Positions 18,523 through 26,783 of a stretch of DNA of 64,000 nucleotides are shown one piece after another. The stretch lies in assembly GCF_014171475.1 (NCBI RefSeq), contig NZ_CP048817.1, positions 372,001 to 436,000 of the forward strand. The letters are read 5' to 3'. Source of the stretch: Sphingomonas sp. So64.6b. Lineage in GTDB: Bacteria > Pseudomonadota > Alphaproteobacteria > Sphingomonadales > Sphingomonadaceae. Position 1 is the first letter of the stretch. Each line of letters opens with the position of its first letter. The notes beneath the pieces were generated by a model. That model was not told the origin of the DNA. It did not search any database and saw nothing but the letters and a program-made list of their open reading frames with translations. The translations under genes were made by a program, and so were the position numbers.

Positions 18523-18811
18523 TGACGTCTGCCATGTACGATCGAAGAATGCCGGGCCATTCTGGATCACGCTCGACCTGTTCTTCGCCGATCGCCAGGC
18601 GTTCGATCTTTATGCCGATGACGCGTCGCTCGGCGCTGCCGCGATCGCGCGTCTGTTCGAGGTTGATGCCGGCCTGATCAAGCGTTTTGCCCTGCCCGAC
18701 CTGTTCGTCGTGAAGCTCTCCTATCCCCGTGCCGTGCCGCAGGGCGGATATCTGGAACGCGATATGCACGGCGGGCAGCAATATGTCCGGCTGCTCGACT
18801 TGGAGCTTTAG
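18509..18811 (+). CDS. DUF4387 domain protein
   Basis: 100 residues from the ATG at 18509 (MPKLSDVCHVRSKNAGPFWI), overlapping the AtuA-like gene by 14 bases. Characteristic stretches are SKNAGPFWITLDLFF, FDLYADDASLG and LPDLFVVKLSYPRAVPQGG, with MHGGQQYVRLLDLEL at the end. DUF4387 occurs next to, or fused to, DUF1446/AtuA proteins, so the two probably form one enzyme. No activity is established. It ends 4 bases from the convergent rsmE stop. Confidence 0.88.
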   Translation: MPKLSDVCHVRSKNAGPFWITLDLFFADRQAFDLYADDASLGAAAIARLFEVDAGLIKRFALPDLFVVKLSYPRAVPQGGYLERDMHGGQQYVRLLDLEL

Positions 18812-18814
18812 GCG

Positions 18815-19555
18815 CTACCAGTCGCCCCGCGCCGCCATCCACACCGCGACCGCCGCCGCCGCCGCCGTGTCCGCGCGCAGGATGCGCGGGCCGAGCCCGA
18901 TCCCGACCGCATCCGGCAACGCGCGAATCGCCTCGCGCTCCTCCGTATCGAACCCGCCCTCCGGCCCGACCAGGATCGCCGCCGCGCCGGTCGCTCCGCG
19001 CATCGCCTCGAAGGCCGGAACGCCGCCCGTCTCGTCGGCAAAAAACAGCGTTCGCCCTGCCCGCCAGTCGCGCAGCAAAGCCGCCAACTTGACTGGCTCC
19101 GCCAGCTCGGGGATCGCGGTCCGTCCGCATTGCTCCGCCGCCTCGATCATATGCGCGCGCAGGCGGTCGAGATTGAGCCGGTCGACCATCGTGCGGCGCG
19201 TCAGCACCGGCACGATCCGGCCCACGCCGAGCTCGCATGCCTTTTCGATCGCCCAGTCGATCCGCCCTTTCTTCAGCGGCGCCATGCACAGCCACAGATC
19301 AGGCACCGCCTCGCGCTCACGCAAGCGCTCGGTCACGTCGAGCATCAGGGCGCGCTTGCCGACCATGCTCGCCACGCCGAGCCATTCACCGGTCGCGTCG
19401 TCGAACAGTTTGACCGGATCGCCCACTTTCATGCGCATCACCGACACGAGATAATGCGCCTGCGGCCCGTCGATCCGAATCGATCCGGGCGCGAGTTCGG
19501 TTTCGACGAACAATCGCGGCGTCGATTGCGGTGGCCAGGCGGGGGTGGCGGGCAT
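18815..19555 (-). CDS. rsmE: 16S rRNA (uracil-1498-N3)-methyltransferase
   Basis: 246 residues of the SPOUT-class RsmE family, which methylates U1498 of 16S rRNA in the 30S decoding region. The N-terminal PUA-like domain contains GPQAHYLVSVMRMKVGDPV. The SPOUT domain contains ACELGVGRIVPVLTRRTMV, AAEQCGRTAIPEL, ILVGPEGGFDTEEREAI and LGPRILRADTAAAAAV, which form the S-adenosylmethionine knot. It is convergent with the DUF4387 gene. Confidence 0.95.
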   Translation of the reverse strand: MPATPAWPPQSTPRLFVETELAPGSIRIDGPQAHYLVSVMRMKVGDPVKLFDDATGEWLGVASMVGKRALMLDVTERLREREAVPDLWLCMAPLKKGRIDWAIEKACELGVGRIVPVLTRRTMVDRLNLDRLRAHMIEAAEQCGRTAIPELAEPVKLAALLRDWRAGRTLFFADETGGVPAFEAMRGATGAAAILVGPEGGFDTEEREAIRALPDAVGIGLGPRILRADTAAAAAVAVWMAARGDW

Positions 19556-19692
19556 AAGGCCGTCCTACGGTCCAAACCCGATCACCGCAACGAGCGCAAA
19601 AGGCCAAGCACGGCTTGCACGGACGAAAGCGAAGGTCGGTCGCGGCCATACGCGATCTGCATTAGAAGCGGCGGCACAAAAGGGAGCAGCCC

Positions 19693-20325
19693 ATGCCGAC
19701 CACCGCCAGCCTGATCGCTTTCGCTCTTCTGGCGCTGGGCATGGCCCTGACGCCGGGGCCGAACATGATCTACCTGATCTCGCGCTCGATCGGTCAGGGC
19801 CCCAAAGCGGGCTTCATCTCGCTTGGCGGCGTCGCGCTTGGTTTCCTGTTCTACATGTTGTGCGCGGCGTTCGGCATCACCGCCTTCATGATGGCCGTGC
19901 CCTTCGCTTATGATGCGTTGCGTATCGGTGGTGCACTTTATCTTCTCTATCTCGCCTGGCAGGCGATCAAACCGGGCGGCAGGTCACCCTTTCAGGTACG
20001 CGATCTGCCGGTCGATGGCCCGCGCCGCCTGTTCGCGATGGGCTTCGTCACGAATTTGCTCAACCCGAAGATCGCGGTGATGTACCTCTCGCTGCTGCCG
20101 CAATTCATCGATCCCCATCGTGGCAGCGTGCTGGTCCAGTCGCTTGTCCTGGGTTCGGTTCAGATCGTGGCGAGTGTCAGTATCAATGCCATCGTCGCTC
20201 TGATGGCGGGCTCGATCGCGGCCTTCCTCGCCGGCCGTCCGCGCTGGGCGACGGTCCAGCGCTGGATCATGGCGACCCTGCTCGGTGGTCTGGCGGTGCG
20301 CATGGCGACCGAGGCGCGGCGGTAA
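19693..20325 (+). CDS. LysE/RhtB family amino-acid exporter
   Basis: 210 residues, six predicted helices. The N-terminal ALTPGPNMIYLISRSIGQGP followed by AGFISLGGVALGF is the family signature; YLLYLAWQAIKPGGRS and FVTNLLNPKIAVMYLSLLPQ follow. Members export amino acids or homoserine lactones. A GGGAGC ribosome site lies 7 bases upstream of the ATG. A 7-bp inverted repeat is found 25 bases downstream. Confidence 0.92.
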   Translation: MPTTASLIAFALLALGMALTPGPNMIYLISRSIGQGPKAGFISLGGVALGFLFYMLCAAFGITAFMMAVPFAYDALRIGGALYLLYLAWQAIKPGGRSPFQVRDLPVDGPRRLFAMGFVTNLLNPKIAVMYLSLLPQFIDPHRGSVLVQSLVLGSVQIVASVSINAIVALMAGSIAAFLAGRPRWATVQRWIMATLLGGLAVRMATEARR

Positions 20326-20350
20326 GAAGATTCGCGCTCTTGTAATTCCG

Positions 20351-20380
20351 ACTGTCATGATATGATATCGCCCTGACAGT
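20351..20380. promoter_or_regulatory. Inverted repeat before the small lipoprotein gene
   Basis: ACTGTCA (20351-20357) and TGACAGT (20374-20380) form a perfect 7-bp inverted repeat with a 16-base AT-containing spacer (TGATATGATATCGCCC), directly before the ribosome site GGGAGGG. It could be an operator of the lipoprotein gene or a weak terminator of the exporter gene. Confidence 0.4.
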
Positions 20381-20392
20381 GGGAGGGCCATC

Positions 20393-20803
20393 ATGAAGAT
20401 TCACCTTGCGGCCATTGGCATGCTGATGTGCCTTGCCGGATGTTCGAAAGCCGAAGAAGCGACTGGCGAAGCGCAACACCAAGGCCGCTATGTCGGGATC
20501 GGCATTTACAGTCCGAGCAAGCTTTGGTCGCTACTGAAACCCGCTGGCTCGCCCAAGGATAAGACGGCCGCAACGCTCGACGACGACAGCCATGTGATCG
20601 TTCTGGTCGATAGCAAGACCGGCGAAGTGCGCCAGTGCGGCAACCTGTCGGGTTATTGCGTCCGGATGGATCCATGGAGCGGATCCTTGCCTGCTGCACC
20701 CGCCAGCCTGACCAAACATGCTGCCGATCTGGCGGCCGCAGAGGCAGCGGAGGAGACAACGACGGTCGCCAATGCCGCGGAACCGATGTCCAACGCTCGC
20801 TGA
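20393..20803 (+). CDS. Small lipoprotein of unknown function
   Basis: 136 residues. The N-terminus MKIHLAAIGMLMCLAGCSKA is a lipoprotein signal with the lipobox LAGC (Cys at residue 17). The mature part has no domain I recognise; it contains GIYSPSKLWSLLKPAG, DDSHVIVLVDSKTGEVRQCG and an Ala/Glu-rich C-terminus. A strong GGGAGGG ribosome site supports the start. Base composition is slightly less GC-rich than its neighbours. Confidence 0.75.
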   Translation: MKIHLAAIGMLMCLAGCSKAEEATGEAQHQGRYVGIGIYSPSKLWSLLKPAGSPKDKTAATLDDDSHVIVLVDSKTGEVRQCGNLSGYCVRMDPWSGSLPAAPASLTKHAADLAAAEAAEETTTVANAAEPMSNAR

Positions 20804-20848
20804 TCGGAACCTTGTCGGCGACGGCGATGCATGGTCTAGACGCGTCCC

Positions 20849-21760
20849 ATGTCGCCCGCTGAAATCACGCCTGACACCGAACATCGCGGCCTGGTCGGCG
20901 CGCTGCCCGCCGCCGTCCGCCCGTTTGCGCTGCTTGCCCGCTTCGATCGACCGATCGGCTGGTGGCTGTTGTTCTGGCCCGGCGCCTGGGCAGTCGCGCT
21001 GGCTGGCGGCGCGCTTGCGCGCTGGGACCTGATCCTGTGGCTGTTGCTTGGCGCGATCGCGATGCGCGGGGCGGGGTGTGTTTATAACGACATTGTCGAT
21101 CGCGATCTCGACAAGCTGGTCGCGCGTACGCGCAGCCGGCCGCTGGCAAGTGGCGCGGTATCGCTGACCGCCGCCTGGGTTTGGCTGGTGCTGATTTGCC
21201 TGATCGGCCTTGCCGTGTTGCTGCAGCTGCATCTCTACGCCGCGGTGGTCGCGGTGCTCAGTCTCGCGCCGGTCGCCGCTTATCCGTTCATGAAGCGTAT
21301 CACCTGGTGGCCGCAGGCGTGGCTCGGCATCGTCTTTTCCTGGGCGGCCCTGGTCGGATGGAGCGATATTGCGGGTGCGCTCACCGTGCCCGGCTTGCTA
21401 CTCTATGCCGGGTCGATCGCCTGGGTGATTGGTTACGACACCATCTATGCGCTGCAGGACCGTGAGGACGACGCGTTGATCGGGGTGCGGTCGTCGGCTT
21501 TGCGTATGGGCAGCAAGGTTCGCCCTGGGGTCGGGGCATTCTATGCCGTGGCACTGGCGTTCTGGGGTGGAGCGATCTGGTTGATCCGACCTGATATGCT
21601 TGCGCTCGTGGCGTTGATTCCGGTGGCGCTGCATTTCGTGTGGCAGGTCGTGACGCTCGATCCGGCGGATGGGGCAGGGGCGCTGGACCGGTTTCGGAGT
21701 AACCGCTTCGCCGGGTTTCTAATGTTCTGTGCGTGTTTTGTTGTGGGGACGGCGGCCTAA
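20849..21760 (+). CDS. ubiA: 4-hydroxybenzoate polyprenyltransferase
   Basis: 303 residues, seven to nine membrane helices. Attaches the polyprenyl chain to 4-hydroxybenzoate in ubiquinone synthesis. The two Asp-rich motifs binding the Mg-diphosphate are present: NDIVDRDLDKLVARTRSRPL (about residues 81-100) and YDTIYALQDREDDALIGV (about 195-212). N-terminal FDRPIGWWLLFWPGAWAV is typical of UbiA. It precedes pmbA on the same strand by 41 bases. Confidence 0.95.
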   Translation: MSPAEITPDTEHRGLVGALPAAVRPFALLARFDRPIGWWLLFWPGAWAVALAGGALARWDLILWLLLGAIAMRGAGCVYNDIVDRDLDKLVARTRSRPLASGAVSLTAAWVWLVLICLIGLAVLLQLHLYAAVVAVLSLAPVAAYPFMKRITWWPQAWLGIVFSWAALVGWSDIAGALTVPGLLLYAGSIAWVIGYDTIYALQDREDDALIGVRSSALRMGSKVRPGVGAFYAVALAFWGGAIWLIRPDMLALVALIPVALHFVWQVVTLDPADGAGALDRFRSNRFAGFLMFCACFVVGTAA

Positions 21761-21801
21761 GAGTGGTTGCGCGACCCTCCCGGCGCACCTAAGTCCGCCC
21801 G

Positions 21802-23148
21802 ATGCTGACCACCGACCAGGCGCGCGACCGCGCCGCTGATATCGTCGCCCGCGCTACTGCCGCCGGGGCCGACGCCGCCGATGCCGTTTATGCCGCGGAC
21901 ACTGCGCTAGACGTATCGGTGAGGCTCGGTGCGCTGGAGGATGTCGGCCGTTCGGAAAGCGCCGAACTCGGCTTGCGCGTATTTGTCGGCAAGCGCTCCG
22001 CCAGCGTATCCACCTCCGATCTTTCGGTCGATGCACTCAAGGCGCTGGTCGATCGCGCCGTCGCGATGGCGCGTGAAGCACCCGAGGATGAATGGGCCGG
22101 TCTCGCGCCGCAGGACCGCCTGATGCGCGGCAATGCGCCGCAACTCGATCTCGACGATGGCGGCGAGGTCGCTCCCGCCGAACTCAAACAGGCGGCACTT
22201 GCGGCGGAAGACGCCGCCCGCGCCGTTTCCGGCGTGTCGAACAGCGAAGGCGGTGGTGCGAGCGCGTCGCGCTCGATCTGGGCGCTGGCCACCAGCCATG
22301 GTTTCGCCGCCGCTTATGCCGCGACCGGTTATGGCATCTCGGCCAGCGTGCTGGCGGGCGAGGGCGGGGCGATGGTGCGTGACTATGCCCATCATGGCGC
22401 GCGTCATCGCGCGGCCCTGGAGGATTCGACGACCGTCGGCACTCGCGCCGGCGAGCGTGCCGTTGCCCGGGTCAATCCCGCGACGGTCAAGAGCGGCGCG
22501 ATGCCGGTCGTGTTCGATCCGCGTGTCGGCTCCTCCATGCTCGGCCATCTGATCGGCGCGATCTCGGGCCAGGCGATCACGCGCAAGACCAGCTTCCTGC
22601 TCGACTCGCTTGGTACGCGCGTCTTCGCCAAGGGTGTGACGATCGCCGACGATCCACACCGCCCGCACGGCCTGCGTTCACGCCCGTTCGACGGCGAAGG
22701 GTTGCCGGTGTCGCCGACCGAGTTCGTGTCCGACGGCATGCTCGAGACCTGGCTGCTCGACAGCGGTTCGGCGCGGCAGCTCGGGCTCGAGCCGACCGGG
22801 CATGCCGCGCGCGGCGTTGGCGGCAATCCCGGGGTCGCGACGAGCAATTTGTTCATGGCGGCGGGCAGCACGCCGCCGGAAACGCTGATCGCCGATATCG
22901 CGCACGGCATCTATATCACCGAACTGATCGGCATGGGCGTCAACGGCGTGACCGGCGACTACAGCCGGGGCGCGGCGGGTTTCCTGATCGAAAATGGCGA
23001 GATCGCCGGCCCAGTCGCGGAATTCACCATCGCGGGCAATCTGAAGGACATGTTCCTCAACCTGACCCCGGCTAACGATCTCGAATTCCGCTATGGCAGC
23101 AACACGCCGACCCTGCGCATCGATGGTATGACGGTCGCCGGTGCCTGA
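21802..23148 (+). CDS. pmbA: TldD/PmbA family metalloprotease component
   Basis: 448 residues, the PmbA (TldE) subunit of the TldD/TldE peptidase, known to process microcin and other peptides in enterobacteria. Recognisable segments are ESAELGLRVFVGKRSASVST, FDPRVGSSMLGHLIGAISGQ and GIYITELIGMGVNGVTGDYS, followed by RGAAGFLIENGEIAGPVAEF. The zinc-binding HExxxH motif belongs to TldD and is, as expected, absent here. It overlaps cysQ by 8 bases. Confidence 0.92.
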   Translation: MLTTDQARDRAADIVARATAAGADAADAVYAADTALDVSVRLGALEDVGRSESAELGLRVFVGKRSASVSTSDLSVDALKALVDRAVAMAREAPEDEWAGLAPQDRLMRGNAPQLDLDDGGEVAPAELKQAALAAEDAARAVSGVSNSEGGGASASRSIWALATSHGFAAAYAATGYGISASVLAGEGGAMVRDYAHHGARHRAALEDSTTVGTRAGERAVARVNPATVKSGAMPVVFDPRVGSSMLGHLIGAISGQAITRKTSFLLDSLGTRVFAKGVTIADDPHRPHGLRSRPFDGEGLPVSPTEFVSDGMLETWLLDSGSARQLGLEPTGHAARGVGGNPGVATSNLFMAAGSTPPETLIADIAHGIYITELIGMGVNGVTGDYSRGAAGFLIENGEIAGPVAEFTIAGNLKDMFLNLTPANDLEFRYGSNTPTLRIDGMTVAGA

Positions 23149-23917
23149 GACACTCGCCGACCAAATCGCCGCGATCGCCGCAGAGGCGGGCGCGCATGCC
23201 TTTGCCAAATGGCGTACCGACTTTAAGCAATGGGAAAAGGCCCCCGGCAACCCGGTGTGCGAGGTCGACCTGGAGGTCAATGTCCTGATCCGCCAGCGCT
23301 TGTCCGCGCTGTTGCCCGAGGCTGGCTGGCTGTCGGAGGAGACGGTCGACAATGCCGATCGCCTCGCGCTCGACCGGCTGTGGGTGGTCGATCCGATCGA
23401 CGGCACGCGCGACTATGTCCGCGGCCGCCCCGGTTGGGCGGTGTCGATCGCGCTGGTCGAGCATGGCCAGCCGGTGATCGGCATACTCGATGCGCCGGCG
23501 CGCGGCGAAGTGTGGCGCGCCGAGGCGGGCGAGGGTGCGACGCTTAACGGCGTCTCTGTCCATGCTGGCGTGCGCACCGAGTTTTCCGGTGCGCGGGTAC
23601 CGACCGATGCGCTGCCCAAGGTCGACAGCGATCTGGTCGCGGTCGACAAACCCAACTCGATCGCGCTGCGCATCGCGATGGTCGCCGCCGACCAGGCGGA
23701 TCTTGTCGCGACGTTGCGCTGGGGCAATGAATGGGACGTCGCGGCGGCGGTACTGATCGCCGTCGAAGCGGGTGCGACGGTTAGCGACGCACTTGGCCAG
23801 CCGCTCAAGTTCAACACGCCGAGCGCGCAGGCATTCGGCGTACTCGCAACGACGCCGGGCATTCACAAGGCGGCGGTCGAGCGGTTGAGCGAACGGGCGA
23901 AGACGCTTTCCAAATAG
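23141..23917 (+). CDS. cysQ: 3'(2'),5'-bisphosphate nucleotidase / inositol monophosphatase family
   Basis: 258 residues beginning with GTG at 23141 inside the end of pmbA. The family metal site is seen in GWLSEET (Glu) and WVVDPIDGTRDYVRGRPGWA (Asp-Pro-Ile-Asp-Gly-Thr), with the distal WDVAAAVLIAVEAGA completing it. CysQ removes 3'-phosphoadenosine 5'-phosphate made in sulfate assimilation; an inositol phosphatase role cannot be excluded from sequence alone. Confidence 0.85.
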   Translation: MPETLADQIAAIAAEAGAHAFAKWRTDFKQWEKAPGNPVCEVDLEVNVLIRQRLSALLPEAGWLSEETVDNADRLALDRLWVVDPIDGTRDYVRGRPGWAVSIALVEHGQPVIGILDAPARGEVWRAEAGEGATLNGVSVHAGVRTEFSGARVPTDALPKVDSDLVAVDKPNSIALRIAMVAADQADLVATLRWGNEWDVAAAVLIAVEAGATVSDALGQPLKFNTPSAQAFGVLATTPGIHKAAVERLSERAKTLSK

Positions 23918-24482
23918 TCGTTGAGGCGTGGTTGGGGCGGAGCCGAACCGCTGCCAGTGAACCGCGCGGCCAGGCGTCCGGCGCCTGTTCCTTGTAATGG
24001 ACAGGGCGAGTTGTTCTTCGTCATGAGAAAGAGCGGGTCGGCGATCGACGAGATGTGATCGGGCTGTTCTGGCCGCAATCGCGACGAGTTTGAATCGACC
24101 AGGTAGCGCTCGCCGATACCGTGCATGTGTTGATGACGTCTCGTAACCTGAACGGATTTGACGTCTGGGGCGAGCTTCATGCTTGCTGCGGTCGCGGCTT
24201 TAACGGCGTTCGTATCAAACCGCGCAGCGGGACGCGGAGAGATATGGGACACCGGTTGTTGTATATCCTTGGCGCGGGGCGAGCGAGGCATTCCAGCGAT
24301 GCGGCCGATATAATTCACTTAAATACAATGATTTAGGAGTCTTCGCACGTGTTGTCGTCACTGCGCCGTTCGATGAACCCCTCGGGCCATCAAACTCAGA
24401 GCAATTTTCGCCGGATTGACGTTGCGCATCCGAAACTTGTGTCTATCGGGAACGTCATTTCAAATTGGAAAATTGCCTGATC
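23918..24482. other. 565-bp intergenic region, no gene recognised
   Basis: Open frames occur on both strands here but none has a convincing start, family motif or codon pattern. The right half (from about 24290) is noticeably AT-richer (GATATAATTCACTTAAATAC), so it may hold the promoter of the serine hydrolase gene. Confidence 0.5.
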
Positions 24483-25613
24483 ATGACCAGAATAGTCTCG
24501 ACGCTGTGCGCCGTTGCCATCACGGTTTTGCTGCCGGTAGCGGCTCCGGCCAACCCGGCACCGAAGACTCAGGCCGCAAAGCGCGATGCCAACGCTTTGG
24601 CGCGCGCCTTCATGCTGGAGAAAATGGCAGCCAAGCGCATCCCCGGGGCACAGATCGCGGTCGTGCGCGGTGGGCGGATCGTGATGTCGGGCGCATTCGG
24701 CGTCGCCAATGTCGAACACCAAGTCGCGGTAACGCCAGATACCGTGTTCCCGATCAATTCGGCGACCAAATCGTTCACCGGCGTCGCCGCGATGCAATTG
24801 GTCGAAGTCGGAAAACTGGACCTCGACGCGCCCATCTCGCAGTATATCGACGGTCTGCCGGCCGGATGGCAGGCCATCCGGGTCCGTCAGCTTCTGGCGC
24901 ATACCTCTGGCCTGCCGGATATCGTCGGTGGCAATGGGTTGATCGGCAGCGGCGGCGAGGCGGCAGCCTGGGCGGCGGTGAAGGCGCTGCCGATGGAATC
25001 CGTCGCGGGCACCCGTTTTGCTTATAACCAGACCAACTACGCTTTGCTGGCTCAGATTATCGACAAGCAAAGCGGCATGCCCTTTGCCGATTATCTCGCG
25101 GCCAAGCAGTTCAAGCCGGCCGGCATGACGCATGTCCGGTTTGGCGATGGCTTCGACATCGTCCCCCATGCCGCGACGCCCTATAGCTTTTATGGAGCAG
25201 GTCATGGCGGCGCCGTGACGACGGTATTGGGCCGCTGGCGGGACGACCTGCCGCCCTTCACGCGAACCGGCGCGGGCATGAATGCATCGGCACGGGAGAT
25301 AGCCGGCTGGATCGTCGCGCTTCAGGGCGGCAAGCTTTTGACAAAACCGGACAGCCTGACGCGCCTTTGGACCGCCGAGACTCTCAACAACGGCACGCCC
25401 AATGCGTGGGCTATGGGCTGGCCGGTCGTGCGCGCGGCGCCACACCGGATCGTCGGCGGCATTGGCGGCGGCCGCGCGGCCTTTTTCATCTATCCCGATG
25501 ATGATCTGGCAATCGTGGTGCTGACCAATCTCGTCGGCAGTGACCCGCAGGGGTTTATCGATGAGATCGCAGCACTTTACGCACCGTCGATTGCTGGCTC
25601 GACACGAAACTGA
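24483..25613 (+). CDS. Secreted serine hydrolase (class C beta-lactamase-like)
   Basis: 376 residues from the ATG at 24483, with a signal peptide (MTRIVSTLCAVAITVLLPVA, then APANP). The nucleophile motif SxxK appears in INSATKSFTGVAAMQ, and the second motif region is FAYNQTNYALLAQIIDKQSG. LLAHTSGLPDIVGG is also typical of the family. The third motif (usually HTG/KTG) is replaced by GGIGGGRAAFF, so the catalytic type may be an esterase or peptidase. The product is probably periplasmic. An in-frame ATG at 24465 is an alternative start. Confidence 0.85.
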   Translation: MTRIVSTLCAVAITVLLPVAAPANPAPKTQAAKRDANALARAFMLEKMAAKRIPGAQIAVVRGGRIVMSGAFGVANVEHQVAVTPDTVFPINSATKSFTGVAAMQLVEVGKLDLDAPISQYIDGLPAGWQAIRVRQLLAHTSGLPDIVGGNGLIGSGGEAAAWAAVKALPMESVAGTRFAYNQTNYALLAQIIDKQSGMPFADYLAAKQFKPAGMTHVRFGDGFDIVPHAATPYSFYGAGHGGAVTTVLGRWRDDLPPFTRTGAGMNASAREIAGWIVALQGGKLLTKPDSLTRLWTAETLNNGTPNAWAMGWPVVRAAPHRIVGGIGGGRAAFFIYPDDDLAIVVLTNLVGSDPQGFIDEIAALYAPSIAGSTRN

Positions 25614-25797
25614 GCTGGCGGGACGGCGCGATTAGGGGCGGTCGCCTCCGGGCACGTCCACGGTCTGCTGGACATCCGAGTCCGGGCGGAACGCCATTGG
25701 CACTATGGCGACCGCCAGCGCCTGGTTATGCGGTTGGGACGTACTCGCACCGTTATTGCGATATGTCATACGGTCCCAAGCCAGCGAAGGACATCCA

Positions 25798-26736
25798 ATG
25801 AGTATCAGTAAGGGTTCAAATAAAATGCGCCGATATCGGGCCTGTGGAATCCTGGCCGCATTGCTGGCGGTCGCCACGGCAGCGCCGGCCGCTGCGCGTG
25901 AGCCGTCAGGGGCCTCTCCGCTTGCCGGCACGATCGCGACGGAGTCCTACCGGGATCTCGAACGAAAAGTGTCGCACGGCGCGATCGCTTTATGGGCGCT
26001 TGGCGCGATCGAGGAGCATGGGCCGCATCTGCCGTTGATGACCGATGTCGTCGTTCCGTCGGGCCAATTGCGCATCGCGGCGGGGGCGCTTGAGCGTCGC
26101 GGCGTGCCGAGCGTCATCGTGCCTCCCTATTATTGGGGCGTGAACAATGTGACCGGCGCGTTTGCCGGTTCGATCTCGATCCGCCCTGAAGTGATGACCG
26201 AATTGATGCTCGACGTGTTTCGCAGCATGGCGAAGGCCGGGATCAAGCGGATTTATTGCATCACCGGGCATTTCGATGCGGCACATGCGGGGACGATCGC
26301 CGCTGCGGTCAAGCGGGCCAATGACGAGAAGATCATCGAGGCGCGCTTCGTCGTCCCGGCGCCGCTCGGCAAGCGGCTTGGGCTGGTGTCGGGGCAATCC
26401 GGCGCGATCTTCGCGGAGTGGCCAGCTCCGCCCGCCGGCGAGCCGGATCTTCACGCCGGCGAAATGGAAACATCGGCGATGCTCGATCTCGCCCCGGAGT
26501 TGGTACAGCGAGACATCGCTAGCACTCTGCCGCCAACCGGCCTAACGCCTGAGCAGCTTGCCGGCTGGCGAAAGGGCGGGGACACGGCCCGGTCGATTAC
26601 GCCATCGGGCTATCTGGGCCGACCGGCCGACGCGACGGCGGCAAAGGGAAGCGCACGATTGGCGCTCGAAGCCGGTGCCTATGCCGATGCGATTAGTGCC
26701 GATTTGAAAGCCGTCGACGGTTCTTCCGGGAACTAG
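25798..26736 (+). CDS. Secreted creatininase-family amidohydrolase
   Basis: 312 residues from the ATG at 25798 (GAAGGA upstream). A signal peptide follows a short N-tail: MRRYRACGILAALLAVATAA, then PAAA. Metal-ligand segments of the creatininase fold are seen in ALGAIEEHGPHLPLMTDVVV (Glu/His/Asp), ITGHFDAAHAG and HAGEMETSAMLDLAPELV. Family members include creatininase, MftE and ArfB/FAPy deformylases, which are usually cytoplasmic, so the export signal is unusual. Substrate unknown. Confidence 0.82.
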   Translation: MSISKGSNKMRRYRACGILAALLAVATAAPAAAREPSGASPLAGTIATESYRDLERKVSHGAIALWALGAIEEHGPHLPLMTDVVVPSGQLRIAAGALERRGVPSVIVPPYYWGVNNVTGAFAGSISIRPEVMTELMLDVFRSMAKAGIKRIYCITGHFDAAHAGTIAAAVKRANDEKIIEARFVVPAPLGKRLGLVSGQSGAIFAEWPAPPAGEPDLHAGEMETSAMLDLAPELVQRDIASTLPPTGLTPEQLAGWRKGGDTARSITPSGYLGRPADATAAKGSARLALEAGAYADAISADLKAVDGSSGN

Positions 26737-26783
26737 GTGGAGGCCATGTCGCGGATGCTCGCCGATCAGTAGGGCATTCTGAA

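Noticed and set aside
24121..24336. A 71-codon frame in the 565-bp gap after cysQ
   Set aside because: No family, no ribosome site, and frames of similar length occur on the other strand.
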